A DNA stretch of 40,683 nt from a virus, in IMG/VR virus record IMGVR_UViG_3300032893_000136, positions 1 to 40,683 of that record; one strand, given 5' to 3'. Shown in pieces: positions 24,065-33,259 of the stretch. Each line of letters opens with the position of its first letter. Position 1 is the first letter of the stretch. Both the position numbers and the translations under genes were made by a program. The notes under the pieces were generated by a model that saw nothing but the letters and a program-made list of their open reading frames with translations, made no database searches and was not told the origin of the DNA.

Positions 24065-26431
24065 ATGCCGGTAACTCCCGATCCTTTGCCAAATACTCCT
24101 CCGACAGCACAAGGCGGCACAGTCACCGCCGATCCGTTGCCTACTCCTGAACCCCCAGGGCTCCAAGCTCCTGCCGGCAAGGTGATCGCCGATAGCGCGC
24201 GCAGCGATGCGAGCGGCTACTGGGATTGGGTCAATAACAAGCTGAACTATAAGGTTCTCGGTTTTGCACAGAATCGTGTGAATGAGGACAAGCAGGTACA
24301 GGACAAAATCATTCAGGACGAAGTTGCGCACGCTCATCCCTGGAGGGCTGGCCTCGCCAAGTTCTATTACGGGAGCATTCAGGACGGCGCCAATCTGGCC
24401 GTCGAGATGTCCTCGGTCAAAAACATCGGCCTGAACCTACTGATGAAATATAAAGCGATCGCAAATGCCGCGAATTTGTATTTCATGTATCGCGGTTCGC
24501 AAGCGGTCCTCGCCGATCGCGCGGCCAAAGAGGAATCCGGTTTGCAAAAAGTTTGGGAGGCAACCGGCGTTCCTACGCTCGCCCATGGCGTCGTGAATGA
24601 TCCCGAGTTCTACAAAAAGCACCCTCTTCTCGGCGATCTGTTTGATACCGGCGCTAACCCGGATGAAGCGCAGAGCGCGATGATGGGACTTTCCGGCGTG
24701 ATGATGGCCGGCGCCGGCGTGGGTGCGAATGCGACAAGCACACTTCATGGACGTTTACAGAAAAGTTTTGGCATCTCTGGCAACCTGGCGGCGAAGGTGG
24801 CGGCCAAAATCAGTCGCGCGGCCGAAATTCAAGCGAAGAGTGTGCAGGAAGCGGAAGGCGTCACCGAAGCGATGAAACCGCATCGCGCGGCTCTCACTGA
24901 TGCGGCGCGTATGAATGAGCAGCAAACCAACCTTAAAGCTTCCGACGAAGCGCGCGCCGCCAAACAGAAAGCGATCGCGCGCCGGCAAGAGGAACAGGGC
25001 ATTACGACCTATTCCAAAAACAAAGTCTCTTCCATCAACAAAGAAATTCCTCGCCGCATGGAACAGATTCTCGCCGATGCCGTCCAAGCGGTGCATCAAG
25101 AAAAAGCTTTGGTCGAGAAGCCCTTTGATGACATCGGCGCCGAGTTGAAGGGTAAGCCGGTCCTGGGCGTCGAGGACGCGCGGGCGACCGTGGTCGATGC
25201 TCTCAAGGCGCATGGTATCAAGGATGCGGAAATCCCAAGAAAAGTATTTGCTTCCCTAGAAAAGCCGGTCCTCGAAGGGAACTCAAAAATCATCGATGAC
25301 ACGGCGCGCGGCCTCGGCTACAAGAGCTATGCGGAAGCGATCGAGAAAGTCGGGCAGGAAACCTTTAACAAGTATCTGCCGGAAGATTTGCGCAACCTGG
25401 AACCAGAATCGGGGCACGTCGATTTCCACGGCATGACACGGCTTCGGAACGATCTTTATGATGCAGCGCATTCGGCCAAAGATGGAGTACTGCGCACTGC
25501 GTTTTATGACGCACTCAGCCAGGTCACGAAGCTGCAACAGGAATTCGCCGAACAAAATGGCGTGGGCGATAGGTTCACCGAAGCCAAGCAAAACTACGCC
25601 AGGTTCAAGAGGGAACTTGGCTCAGGTCTGATGGATGATTTTATCTCCGCGCGTGATTACTCCGAACAGGCGATTGCGCCGCGTCTCCAAAAGATCATGA
25701 CCTCGCAAGATGCAGAGGCATTGCGCGGTCTGTTGTCCAAAGCCGGCGTTGATGTCTCGCCTCTCGATGAACTGATCCAGCAGAAGAAAGCTTTCGAGCA
25801 GGTTCAGAAGTCGGCACCGCGACGGCAAGCACAGGTCGAAAAGGACCTGGGCAACCAATTGAAGGACATCTTGCAGCGGCGAGATGCCGCACTCAAAGAG
25901 ATTGCCAAGCAGCATGGCGGCTCTATCAAGGATCTGGACGAACTTGAACAGGGCAAGGTGAAAGAGATTCGCGATCGCGCGCAAAAGGAAATCGAGGATC
26001 TCGGGAAAGACAACCCGGTTGTCCCTGGGCGCAACGATCTGGACCTCGCCGGCATGACCAACGAAGAACTACGAGCGGAGGTTCTTCATCGGCTAGCTAA
26101 CAATGCGCGATCGGCAGGAATTTCCAGCCCCTATGCCTTAGCGATGGTAGGAATCGGTTTGATGCGGGTGATGGGCGGTAATATGTGGGGCGTTCTAACG
26201 GGTTCCTTAGGCGCCGCGAAACTTGCTAACCCCGAACTGTTGCGTAATCCACAGTTCCAAAACTGGCTCATCCGCGAAGCCGGCGCGGAATTTGAAGGTC
26301 CTCAAGCGGAGGGATTGCGCGAGGGCATGAAATCACACCTTTACCCGATTTTGCAGAAGATCGCGAAGTCAGCGCGGAGCGGTGCCGCCGCGCGCACTCT
26401 CACAGCGGAGGCAGACAAAAACCGTGAGTAA
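24065..26431 (+). CDS. Large internal virion-like protein, 788 aa
   Basis: The largest of the three ejection-type proteins. It is mostly helical and charged, with hydrophobic segments near residues 205-225 (M-M-G-L-S-G-V-M-M-A-G-A-G-V-G) and 685-720 (A-L-A-M-V-G-I-G-L-M-R-V-M-G-G). It shows neither the lytic transglycosylase E-S nor a peptidase motif, unlike T7 gp16. The role, DNA ejection across the envelope, is inferred from position and composition. Confidence 0.65.
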   Translation: MPVTPDPLPNTPPTAQGGTVTADPLPTPEPPGLQAPAGKVIADSARSDASGYWDWVNNKLNYKVLGFAQNRVNEDKQVQDKIIQDEVAHAHPWRAGLAKFYYGSIQDGANLAVEMSSVKNIGLNLLMKYKAIANAANLYFMYRGSQAVLADRAAKEESGLQKVWEATGVPTLAHGVVNDPEFYKKHPLLGDLFDTGANPDEAQSAMMGLSGVMMAGAGVGANATSTLHGRLQKSFGISGNLAAKVAAKISRAAEIQAKSVQEAEGVTEAMKPHRAALTDAARMNEQQTNLKASDEARAAKQKAIARRQEEQGITTYSKNKVSSINKEIPRRMEQILADAVQAVHQEKALVEKPFDDIGAELKGKPVLGVEDARATVVDALKAHGIKDAEIPRKVFASLEKPVLEGNSKIIDDTARGLGYKSYAEAIEKVGQETFNKYLPEDLRNLEPESGHVDFHGMTRLRNDLYDAAHSAKDGVLRTAFYDALSQVTKLQQEFAEQNGVGDRFTEAKQNYARFKRELGSGLMDDFISARDYSEQAIAPRLQKIMTSQDAEALRGLLSKAGVDVSPLDELIQQKKAFEQVQKSAPRRQAQVEKDLGNQLKDILQRRDAALKEIAKQHGGSIKDLDELEQGKVKEIRDRAQKEIEDLGKDNPVVPGRNDLDLAGMTNEELRAEVLHRLANNARSAGISSPYALAMVGIGLMRVMGGNMWGVLTGSLGAAKLANPELLRNPQFQNWLIREAGAEFEGPQAEGLREGMKSHLYPILQKIAKSARSGAAARTLTAEADKNRE

Positions 26432-27224
26432 CATCCACATTCCAGGGCGCAATCCGGCGCCTAATCCTCGTCCTTGGCACAAAGGCCATCGTGTTCATTC
26501 CGGTGGCTATGATGCTGAGATGGACTTGCCGGCGCCGAATGATCCGCGCGTCCGTGCCAACCTGGAACGCATCGAACGCGAACAGCAGTTCCTTTCGAAG
26601 TCATCGAGCGAGCGCGTCGAGATGGCGCTGATGGCTTACGAAAAGAATTATTCGGACGAACGGACCAAAGCGCAACGCTGGCACGGTCAAGAACGCTGGC
26701 AGGGGCGCGAGAATGAAGAGATGCGGCTGGTCCGCATCATGCACCCCTATACCTTCATGGAGAAGCTGGCGCGATCGGGAGTTACCGCGACTCCCTACGA
26801 TCCATTCTTTTGGTATCGCCAAAACAAAATTCCGGTCGAATCTTGGCCGAAGCCTCACTATCGCATCTGGCTCAATGCCTTCACACGCGCCGGCCGGATT
26901 GGTGTGAACGCTGTGGTTAAAGGCGAAGCGCGCACAGTAACCACGATTCAGTACCCTTACGGGCCTGAATGGTCGATCATGCGTTTCAACGAATATGACG
27001 TACCAACCAACGAGAAGTATCGCGGCTGGCGCACTACGTTGCTTTGTCTGATCGTCGCCGGCGTCATCACCGAAGCGGAAGCGCACAAAGCTTTTGGCTC
27101 GCCAGTAGGAGAAGCGAGCCTCTTTTATCGTGAGCAACTTTTCAACCATCGGGCGATCAATCTCGGCCTGGCGGCCATGGAGGACAATGAAAAAAACTTT
27201 GCTTCTGTTCGTACTGCTGGCTAG
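26424..27224 (+). CDS. Hypothetical protein, 266 aa, probably virion-associated
   Basis: I chose the GTG at 26424, which overlaps the end of the upstream gene and has GGAGG 12 bases upstream; the longer frame from 26382 has no ribosome site. The N-terminus is Pro/Asn/His-rich. The middle has many Trp, Tyr and Arg (P-F-F-W-Y-R-Q-N-K, W-P-K-P-H-Y-R-I-W-L). Family unknown. Its last 38 bases overlap the secreted FN3 gene. Confidence 0.65.
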   Translation: MSNIHIPGRNPAPNPRPWHKGHRVHSGGYDAEMDLPAPNDPRVRANLERIEREQQFLSKSSSERVEMALMAYEKNYSDERTKAQRWHGQERWQGRENEEMRLVRIMHPYTFMEKLARSGVTATPYDPFFWYRQNKIPVESWPKPHYRIWLNAFTRAGRIGVNAVVKGEARTVTTIQYPYGPEWSIMRFNEYDVPTNEKYRGWRTTLLCLIVAGVITEAEAHKAFGSPVGEASLFYREQLFNHRAINLGLAAMEDNEKNFASVRTAG

Positions 27225-27564
27225 TTCGATCGCCTTCGCTCAAACCCCTTGGATTCCGGTCAGCACTCCGACCGTACCTCACTTTGTTGACATCACCTGG
27301 TCTGCGTCGGCTTCGACAGGAATTGACCATTACATCGTCTATCGCGGCGCGAATGCCCTGGTGATGAGCCCGGTAGGGGTCACAGCCGGCACTCAGTATG
27401 TCGATGTCGGTGTAACTGGAAGTTCGACCTACATCTATGCAGTGAGCGCGGTTAGTTCGAATGGACTGGAATCGGCCCTGAGCGCAACTATAAGCGTGAC
27501 TATTCCCGCTGACTTGGCGAAGCCGGCCACAGCGACGGCGCCGGCCGCTGTTAGCACGAAATGA
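27187..27564 (+). CDS. Secreted fibronectin type III-like protein, 125 aa
   Basis: AGGAC precedes the ATG at 27187, which lies inside the end of the previous gene. Residues 1-18 are a clear Sec signal peptide (M-K-K, Leu-rich core, cut after S-I-A-F-A). Residues about 27-112 follow the FN3 pattern: D-I-T-W-S-A-S, then Y-I-V-Y-R-G and a final Y-I-Y-A-V-S-A-V. FN3 domains are common on phage surfaces as adhesion or carbohydrate-contact modules, but a secreted stand-alone copy is less usual. An Ala/Thr/Pro tail ends the protein. No lipobox was found. Confidence 0.7.
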   Translation: MKKTLLLFVLLASSIAFAQTPWIPVSTPTVPHFVDITWSASASTGIDHYIVYRGANALVMSPVGVTAGTQYVDVGVTGSSTYIYAVSAVSSNGLESALSATISVTIPADLAKPATATAPAAVSTK

Positions 27565-27971
27565 CCATCGACAACTTCATCAAAGGGCAACTGGCGGCAT
27601 TTGCTTGGCGCGAGGCTCATCATCATGGCGGCCTTGACAATATGCGTGCGGTTGCCTTTGTCATTCGCAATCGAGTACAAGCGGGCTGGAATGGCGGCGA
27701 TTGGATGGCGGTTCTTAACCATCATGGAACGATCGCGGCGCACATCAATGAGGCTCCCTATCCCGATCTCCGCAATCCTTACTTTCGGCTCTTATTGCAA
27801 GCGATTGATGACATCTACCACAACAATGCGAACGATGAATTGACCCTAGGCGCGTTCTTTTATGCCGAACTTGGGAAGATCGATTCGCAATGGTTCATCC
27901 AGAATATCGTCCGCGATTCCGAGCATCATGGACGTATCGCAGTTGTGGGGCCTGTCACCTTCTTTAGCTGA
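27561..27971 (+). CDS. Possible SleB/Hydrolase_2-like cell-wall hydrolase, 136 aa
   Basis: It starts in an ATGA overlap with the FN3 gene. A-W-R-E-A-H-H-H-G, then A-V-A-F-V-I-R-N-R-V, and a late G-A-F-F-Y ending with G-x-V-T-F-F follow the order of motifs in cortex-lytic SleB-type hydrolases, where the Glu of the first motif is catalytic. If correct it degrades peptidoglycan and may be virion-borne or part of lysis. The match is by pattern and not all family positions are present. Confidence 0.5.
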   Translation: MTIDNFIKGQLAAFAWREAHHHGGLDNMRAVAFVIRNRVQAGWNGGDWMAVLNHHGTIAAHINEAPYPDLRNPYFRLLLQAIDDIYHNNANDELTLGAFFYAELGKIDSQWFIQNIVRDSEHHGRIAVVGPVTFFS

Positions 27972-27973
27972 AA

Positions 27974-28141
27974 ATGTTCCTTCATCACATTCCGGTTTGT
28001 AAGTTGTGCGGGGCGCCAGGTCATCGAGAATCGACGTGTGCACTTCGCCGGCTGAATGAAAAACAAGAAGTTTCTTCTGCCGCATTTAGCAAAGCCGATC
28101 TGGATAAAGTCAGAAGTCGAGGAGCTAAACCATGCCGGTAA
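27974..28141 (+). CDS. CCHC zinc-knuckle microprotein, 55 aa
   Basis: The frame runs from the ATG at 27974 to the TAA at 28139-28141, overlapping the next gene by 10 bases. Residues 9-22 are C-x2-C-x4-H-x4-C (C9, C12, H17, C22), the exact spacing of retroviral-type CCHC zinc knuckles, including G13, G16 and H17. The remainder is a charged helix. No Shine-Dalgarno is visible, so expression may depend on coupling to the previous stop three bases upstream. Binding to single-stranded RNA or DNA is the usual property of the motif; here it is inference. Confidence 0.55.
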   Translation: MFLHHIPVCKLCGAPGHRESTCALRRLNEKQEVSSAAFSKADLDKVRSRGAKPCR

Positions 28142-28920
28142 CGCCTCAAATCACAGTAACCGGAAACCTAGACGACATTTTCGGAGCGCCCGATCTTAAC
28201 GCTAGCGTGGTCATTCAGCTATGTGGTTTCGGGGCCAATATTCCGCGCATTGTCGGAACTGCACTTATCGCTAAGACACTGCCGATCGCGGTCGCGGCGC
28301 CGGCTGGCAGCTTTAGTGTCCTTTTGTGGGGAAATGATGTTATAACCCCAGGCCCACTCATCACGTATTACACCTTCACGATTGTTGACGACCAAGGGAA
28401 TGTGATCGCGACGGCCGGTTATCAATTGAGCGGTAGTGGCACACAGGACCTAAGCACTCTTACTCCTTACATACCGGCTGTGCTCTCGCCGGCGCCTCCA
28501 AACGCAGTAATTACCAATCCCCCAGGCGCCGGAACGCAGACGATCAACGGGAGCATTCACATAACGGGGAATCTGATTGTGGATGGCTCAATTAGCCCCC
28601 CTCCGATCGCCTCCTATGTGAGCACCACATTTTCCGCGACTCCGGTTTTTACGAACCCACTTGCCGGCAGTGTGGTGTTTGACATCACGCTTACCGGAAA
28701 CGTGACATCCTCTAGCTTCGGTGGAATTACTATTCCGCAAGGCGCAATCGTGACCTTCTTTATTGTGCAAGATGGGACAGGAAGTAGAACCTTTGTGTGG
28801 CCCACGAATGTTAAGGGGGGCGCCATCATCGATGGCACTCCGAATGCGATTAATACTCAGACGTTCCAGATGCGGAGCGACGGCAATCTCTATCCCATCG
28901 GCCCGTTAACGGTTTCCTAA
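28132..28920 (+). CDS. Putative tail fibre protein, 262 aa
   Basis: GGAG lies 7 bases before the ATG. The first 100 residues form a small beta domain. A Pro/Gly spacer follows, then repeated strand patterns with I-N-G-S-I-H-I-T-G-N-L-I-V-D-G-S-I, typical of phage fibre shafts, and a C-terminal beta domain. It lies directly before the tail spike and may anchor it. Function inferred from repeat style and position. Confidence 0.65.
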   Translation: MPVTPQITVTGNLDDIFGAPDLNASVVIQLCGFGANIPRIVGTALIAKTLPIAVAAPAGSFSVLLWGNDVITPGPLITYYTFTIVDDQGNVIATAGYQLSGSGTQDLSTLTPYIPAVLSPAPPNAVITNPPGAGTQTINGSIHITGNLIVDGSISPPPIASYVSTTFSATPVFTNPLAGSVVFDITLTGNVTSSSFGGITIPQGAIVTFFIVQDGTGSRTFVWPTNVKGGAIIDGTPNAINTQTFQMRSDGNLYPIGPLTVS

Positions 28921-28934
28921 AAGGAGGGAACAAA

Positions 28935-31820
28935 ATGAAGAAAATTGCGGTCTTGCTACTGTGGTCTGCCTTGTGTCTCGCCCAAGCTCCGAGAGTCAAA
29001 GTCAGCGAATTAAACGGCATGAAATATGCTGACCAATTTTCGAGTATCCAAGCAGCGATTACGGCGGCAGGGGCGACCGGCGCCGTGACCATTCCTGCTT
29101 ATTATGCCGGCACGGACAGTTTCACGAATCCGAATAACATCACGGTTATTGATCATCGGCAAGGCGCGATTTCTCTCATCAATCCCCGGTTTTGGGGCGC
29201 GAAGATGGCGAGCGGAATAGATGACACGGCGGCCTTAAATTCTGCGATTAGCTTCGCTGAGACTTTGACTCAGCCAGTTACAGGCGGAGCCTCGGCAAAA
29301 ATTTATATTCCACCTGGCCGGATGATTGTCGGATGTTCAGCGCCAGTACGAATTCAAAAGCAAGGGATCGCGTTGACTGGCGACGGACGCACGACATCCT
29401 TTTTGGGACCTGATGGCTCAGTGAGTAGCTGTGCTGGCCTGAATGGATTGTGGTTTGGTGAAACGGGGCCAGATTCCTCTTATGCTGGCAATCCTATGAC
29501 CTATAACGGTACGGCGTTGCTCACTGGCGGCTCCAATGCCTTACAAAATACGAGCAACAGCAACACCGTTTCTTATCTCGAAGTACGTGATTGCCCTGTT
29601 TGCGGTGCGATGAATGGGCTCGGTGCGTTTACGGTTGAGATGACCTATAAGCCAACGGCCGTTTCAGCCAATCTCATGCTGTGGACTTCTTCGGGAGTGC
29701 GCGATACAGCATCAACGGTCCAGCAAGCCGGCTATTTATACGTATCAAGTTCAGGCCAGATTAATGGGGCACTCAATATTGCTGGCACTCTAAAGACCGT
29801 TAACTCTGGCGCTACAACAATCAGTGCTGGCAGTGCTTATCACATAGCGATGAGCTACGATGGCAGTAACATTCGTGTCTTTGTAAACGGAGTAGTTTCA
29901 GGTACGACGGCCGCAACCGGCAACATTCAACAGCAACTTTACGAAGCGGTTCACATCGGCTGTGACGGCGGGGCATCAAATATCAGTGGATGTTCCAACA
30001 TCACCGGCAATGGCTTGGCGCTCGGTACAAGCGGCGGCTTCTATGGGGTGCTCGATGGGCTGCGGATTTCCAGCAATGCTCGCTATACAAGCGGTTTTGG
30101 TCCGCCTAGTGCCAAATTCACGACGGCTGATGCCGCGACACTTTTAGCTTGTCCTTTCATCACGCAATACGGTCCCTTTACAACCTGCGTCACTTATACC
30201 GGCGGCACGCAGAAAAACGTTTTTTTGGTTATTCACCGCACTGATTTCTGCCCTGGCGGGGCGCAGCAGGCGAATGTTCAAGGAATTGCTTTTACCTACG
30301 GCGGCGAATATTTCAACCCCGGAATCGGTGTCACACTGAGTCAGATTGGAATGTTTGGATCAAACGGGAACGGTATTCAAGTCGAGTGGGGTTGTCCTTT
30401 CAATTCGAATTATTCTGATCTGTGGTTTACCGGAGTAGGAGCTGCGCAGAGGTATGCCTTTTTTGTTGGGACAGGTATCTCTTCCTTCGAAAAGATTTCG
30501 CTCAACGGTGGCGCCTATGGTTTTATCGGACCTTCGAATTCGGTTGTGCGCGATTCCTATTTCCTGGTGGATTCGACAAGTGTTATCCCTTGGCTGATTC
30601 ATGGAGTTGCCGGCAACACGAATACACTCTCGATCATAGGAGTGCAGAGTGATTCCGAAGTATCTGATTCCAACCTGGTCGCTCCTCTGTTCCTAGACAA
30701 TGTTGACAGTGGCACGGTTCAGGGAATGTACCTCAATAATTCTCTCGGGCCATCCACAAGCTTTCCTGCGATCGTCGTCAATAAAACCGCGAAAAACCTC
30801 TACGTCACTTTTTTGAACAACATTTTTTCGACTAACAGTTCGAGCACGGCGAAGGTCCATTTCGCTACACCAACGGGCAATCAATTTCCCTTCATCCAAA
30901 ATCCGATTCAATTTATTGGTAACAAGGAAACAGTCAATCCTTCGACTGTTCCTTGGACTGACGCCTCGGCAGCCATCGGAATTGACAATAAGATCTGGAT
31001 GCTCGGGCCGACTCCTTACACCAAGACTTATCCGAACGATACGACTACGGGCACGTATCCTTCGCTGGGCGTCAAGCTCACTTCTGCGGGTAAAGCGATC
31101 ATTACGGCTACAACTGACACGGCCGGCGCGATCGGCGTTGCGATGGTACGCGATCAACAGGTTAACTTGAGTGGAACAAACAACGTTGGGAACGTGGATG
31201 TCGCTTTTGCCGGACAGTCACAATTGACTTTCGATGGTGCAACGACGGCGGGACATTACGCGCAGTTAAGTAGCACGGAGGGAGGTGCCTTCCATGATGC
31301 CGGCGCCAGTCGGCCAGGTGCAAATGAAATTGTTGGCATCATTTCGCAAACGACTTCTACTCTGACTCCTGCTTCCTTGACGTGCTCTCCAATTTTAAGC
31401 GGTGGAAGCCTCGCCGATGGCAGTTATAAAGTCGCTTATGTGCTAGTAAACATCGCAGGGGGCACTAGCACTTTGGGGAGCAGCGAAACGACTGTCACCA
31501 TCAGCGGTGGCGGCGGGGCTGGCCAGATTAATTGCGGGGCAATCGTAAACGCATTACCCGGCGCGAGATTTCCTGATGGCATGGCGGGATTCATTCCTTA
31601 CATTTCGGCCGCTGGTGGTGGCTCCGGTAGCGAAACTTCGCAAACTATTAACGGAACCGTGTGTACAGGTGGCATTGTAGCTTTTTTGGCAAACGGCGCT
31701 TCGGCGTGCGGGTTGGCTGGTGGTTTCAAATATGGTTCTTTGATCGTCGGTTCGGCAGTGCCAGGCGCCAATACTGCAGGAGCATGGGCGACAGTTGATT
31801 TGAACCTGCAAAATGAATAG
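28935..31820 (+). CDS. Tail spike with pectate-lyase-type helix, LamG-like insert and signal peptide
   Basis: AAAAGGAGGG precedes the ATG. Residues 1-18 look like a Sec signal peptide (M-K-K, hydrophobic core, L-A-Q-A). At about 85-105 the phrase G-I-D-D-T-A-A-L-N-S-A-I is the usual start of a pectate-lyase-3 beta-helix. Residues about 230-405 resemble a concanavalin/LamG insert (F-T-V-E-M-T-Y-K, I-A-M-S-Y-D-G-S, V-F-V-N-G). Beta-helical sequence resumes to about 650, then Thr/Gly-rich C-terminal domains. The mature part has 14 cysteines, many for a cytoplasmically assembled spike. Role: receptor binding and possible glycan degradation. Confidence 0.75.
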   Translation: MKKIAVLLLWSALCLAQAPRVKVSELNGMKYADQFSSIQAAITAAGATGAVTIPAYYAGTDSFTNPNNITVIDHRQGAISLINPRFWGAKMASGIDDTAALNSAISFAETLTQPVTGGASAKIYIPPGRMIVGCSAPVRIQKQGIALTGDGRTTSFLGPDGSVSSCAGLNGLWFGETGPDSSYAGNPMTYNGTALLTGGSNALQNTSNSNTVSYLEVRDCPVCGAMNGLGAFTVEMTYKPTAVSANLMLWTSSGVRDTASTVQQAGYLYVSSSGQINGALNIAGTLKTVNSGATTISAGSAYHIAMSYDGSNIRVFVNGVVSGTTAATGNIQQQLYEAVHIGCDGGASNISGCSNITGNGLALGTSGGFYGVLDGLRISSNARYTSGFGPPSAKFTTADAATLLACPFITQYGPFTTCVTYTGGTQKNVFLVIHRTDFCPGGAQQANVQGIAFTYGGEYFNPGIGVTLSQIGMFGSNGNGIQVEWGCPFNSNYSDLWFTGVGAAQRYAFFVGTGISSFEKISLNGGAYGFIGPSNSVVRDSYFLVDSTSVIPWLIHGVAGNTNTLSIIGVQSDSEVSDSNLVAPLFLDNVDSGTVQGMYLNNSLGPSTSFPAIVVNKTAKNLYVTFLNNIFSTNSSSTAKVHFATPTGNQFPFIQNPIQFIGNKETVNPSTVPWTDASAAIGIDNKIWMLGPTPYTKTYPNDTTTGTYPSLGVKLTSAGKAIITATTDTAGAIGVAMVRDQQVNLSGTNNVGNVDVAFAGQSQLTFDGATTAGHYAQLSSTEGGAFHDAGASRPGANEIVGIISQTTSTLTPASLTCSPILSGGSLADGSYKVAYVLVNIAGGTSTLGSSETTVTISGGGGAGQINCGAIVNALPGARFPDGMAGFIPYISAAGGGSGSETSQTINGTVCTGGIVAFLANGASACGLAGGFKYGSLIVGSAVPGANTAGAWATVDLNLQNE

Positions 31821-32133
31821 CGAATTTCCAGGAGAAGCGGCAAACTCTGTAGTTATGACCCCAGGGACAAAACCTGCACAGGACACGCACGCGATTCTGG
31901 AAGAGATTCGCGATAACACTCGGACTATGTGTATCAAACTTTTTGGAACGGCTGATCCCGAAGTAGAGAATGAAACTGGACGGTTGGCCAAGGTCGAGCG
32001 CAGTGCAAAAAGCGCCCACCAACGGCTAGACAAGATCGATCGAATCGTCTGGAAAGTAAGTGGTATTGCCACGGCGGCAACGGCCGTGGGTACGGTCGCG
32101 ATGGAACATCTGTTAAGCAAAATTTTCAAATAA
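31813..32133 (+). CDS. XhlA/holin-like membrane protein, 106 aa
   Basis: It overlaps the spike gene end by eight bases. The soluble N-terminal part has a helix with N-E-T-G-R-L-A-K-V-E, like the coiled-coil region of hemolysin XhlA-type proteins, followed by one C-terminal transmembrane helix (about residues 80-103). XhlA-type proteins cooperate with holins and endolysin in lysis; the adjacent glucosaminidase and two-TM protein fit that role. Confidence 0.6.
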   Translation: MNSEFPGEAANSVVMTPGTKPAQDTHAILEEIRDNTRTMCIKLFGTADPEVENETGRLAKVERSAKSAHQRLDKIDRIVWKVSGIATAATAVGTVAMEHLLSKIFK

Positions 32134-32143
32134 GAAGGCACGA

Positions 32144-32626
32144 ATGCAAGAGTTTCAGATAGCGTTTATTCAACGGGCGGCGGTAGCGGCTGAACAATCG
32201 GGACACATTTTCCCCGAGATGGCGGCTTGCGAAGCTGCCCTTGAATCTCGCTATGGAACTTCTGACTTGGCCGTTGCCGATCGCAATCTCTTTGGAATGA
32301 AACAACACACCCACCCTGTCTATGGCACTCATGTTTTACCAACCAAGGAATTCGAGGGAGGGGAGTGGGTCGTCGTCAATGCTGCATGGGTTCACTATCC
32401 CGATTGGGCGGCCTGTTTCAAAGATCGCATGGATACGCTTCGCCGACTGGCTCCGCATCTTCCGCATTATGCGCGAGCCTTGGCGTCCGAAGATCCGACA
32501 ACCTACGTTCTTGAAGTCTCATCCTCCTGGGCGACTGATCCAAAGCGAGGCTCAAAGGTCCTCGAAATCTTCCACGAATACTTCGATCAAGCGCCAGGGA
32601 TAACTATTACTGCGAGCGCGCAATGA
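32144..32626 (+). CDS. Endolysin, glucosaminidase family
   Basis: A peptidoglycan hydrolase of the FlgJ/mannosyl-glycoprotein endo-beta-N-acetylglucosaminidase family. A-A-C-E-A-A-L-E-S-R-Y-G-T-S (residues 28-40) contains the catalytic Glu (E34) and D-R-N-L-F-G-M-K-Q (46-54) is the second family motif. A later F-x-D-R-M-D-T-L helix matches too. At 160 aa it is a stand-alone catalytic domain without a wall-binding module or signal peptide, so it needs the neighbouring holin to reach its substrate. Confidence 0.88.
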   Translation: MQEFQIAFIQRAAVAAEQSGHIFPEMAACEAALESRYGTSDLAVADRNLFGMKQHTHPVYGTHVLPTKEFEGGEWVVVNAAWVHYPDWAACFKDRMDTLRRLAPHLPHYARALASEDPTTYVLEVSSSWATDPKRGSKVLEIFHEYFDQAPGITITASAQ

Positions 32627-32898
32627 CGATTCAAACAAAGCGGTGGTTGCATGGGTTAATGGCTGCCTTTGTGGGCGGCTTTGCCAGTTTTATCGAAACA
32701 AGTCTTATTCTGCCGGCCGTAGCTCCCGAAAGCTTCAACTTTGGCCCGAATCTTTTTAGGACGGTTTTCACAATTGTCTTGTTTGGTGCACTCGCCGGCG
32801 CTAAACTCGCCTTCGCTTACCTCGCAAAGAGCCCTACGCCACCCGATGAAGATGCGGCGGCGCCGGCCAAAGCAAACGAGGCCAAAGCAGGAGGCTAG
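32623..32898 (+). CDS. Putative holin, two transmembrane segments, 91 aa
   Basis: It overlaps the endolysin gene as ATGA. Hydrophobic helices span about residues 10-30 and 45-68, separated by a short loop and followed by a Pro/Ala/Glu-rich tail. Size, topology and position directly after the endolysin fit a class II-like holin that releases the endolysin. No sequence-specific family recognised. Confidence 0.7.
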   Translation: MTIQTKRWLHGLMAAFVGGFASFIETSLILPAVAPESFNFGPNLFRTVFTIVLFGALAGAKLAFAYLAKSPTPPDEDAAAPAKANEAKAGG

Positions 32899-32900
32899 TT

Positions 32901-33227
32901 TTGAATTTCGGAACGTTCCTAAAAGCTTTCACCTTGGCAGATGAGGCAATTCAGGCAACCGCGCCTCACGTCAAAGAATTTAACAGCGGCGATCACCAGG
33001 ATGCAGTACAGGGCATGATTCAAGTTGCCGGCGCGACGGCTGCTGCCGCAACCGACGACCCAACCATCCAGGCGGAAGCTGCAGCGGCGACTCAGATCGC
33101 AACCTCGATCTTTCCCGTTATCATGCGTTTCGCGGCCTTGTTCCATCCCAAAGCGGCAAAACCGACACCGCCGACACCGGTCCCGCCGACTACGGTTGTG
33201 GCACAGGGCGCAACGGCCGGCCAGTAA
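32901..33227 (+). CDS. Hypothetical protein, 108 aa, Ala-rich with Pro tail
   Basis: The start is TTG at 32901, with AGGAGG six bases upstream, stronger than any alternative. Ala-rich helices occupy residues 30-85 and a Pro/Thr-rich tail ends the protein. It is the last late gene before the strong terminator. It could contribute to lysis timing or be a small virion protein; nothing decides between these. Confidence 0.65.
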   Translation: MNFGTFLKAFTLADEAIQATAPHVKEFNSGDHQDAVQGMIQVAGATAAAATDDPTIQAEAAAATQIATSIFPVIMRFAALFHPKAAKPTPPTPVPPTTVVAQGATAGQ

Positions 33228-33259
33228 AAATTTTTCGAAGGGTGCACTACTTTTTCACA

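Noticed and set aside
28935-31820. Lipobox in the tail spike leader
   Set aside because: The Cys at residue 14 is preceded by S-A-L, which does not fit the -3 to -1 lipobox pattern; an ordinary signal peptide is more likely.
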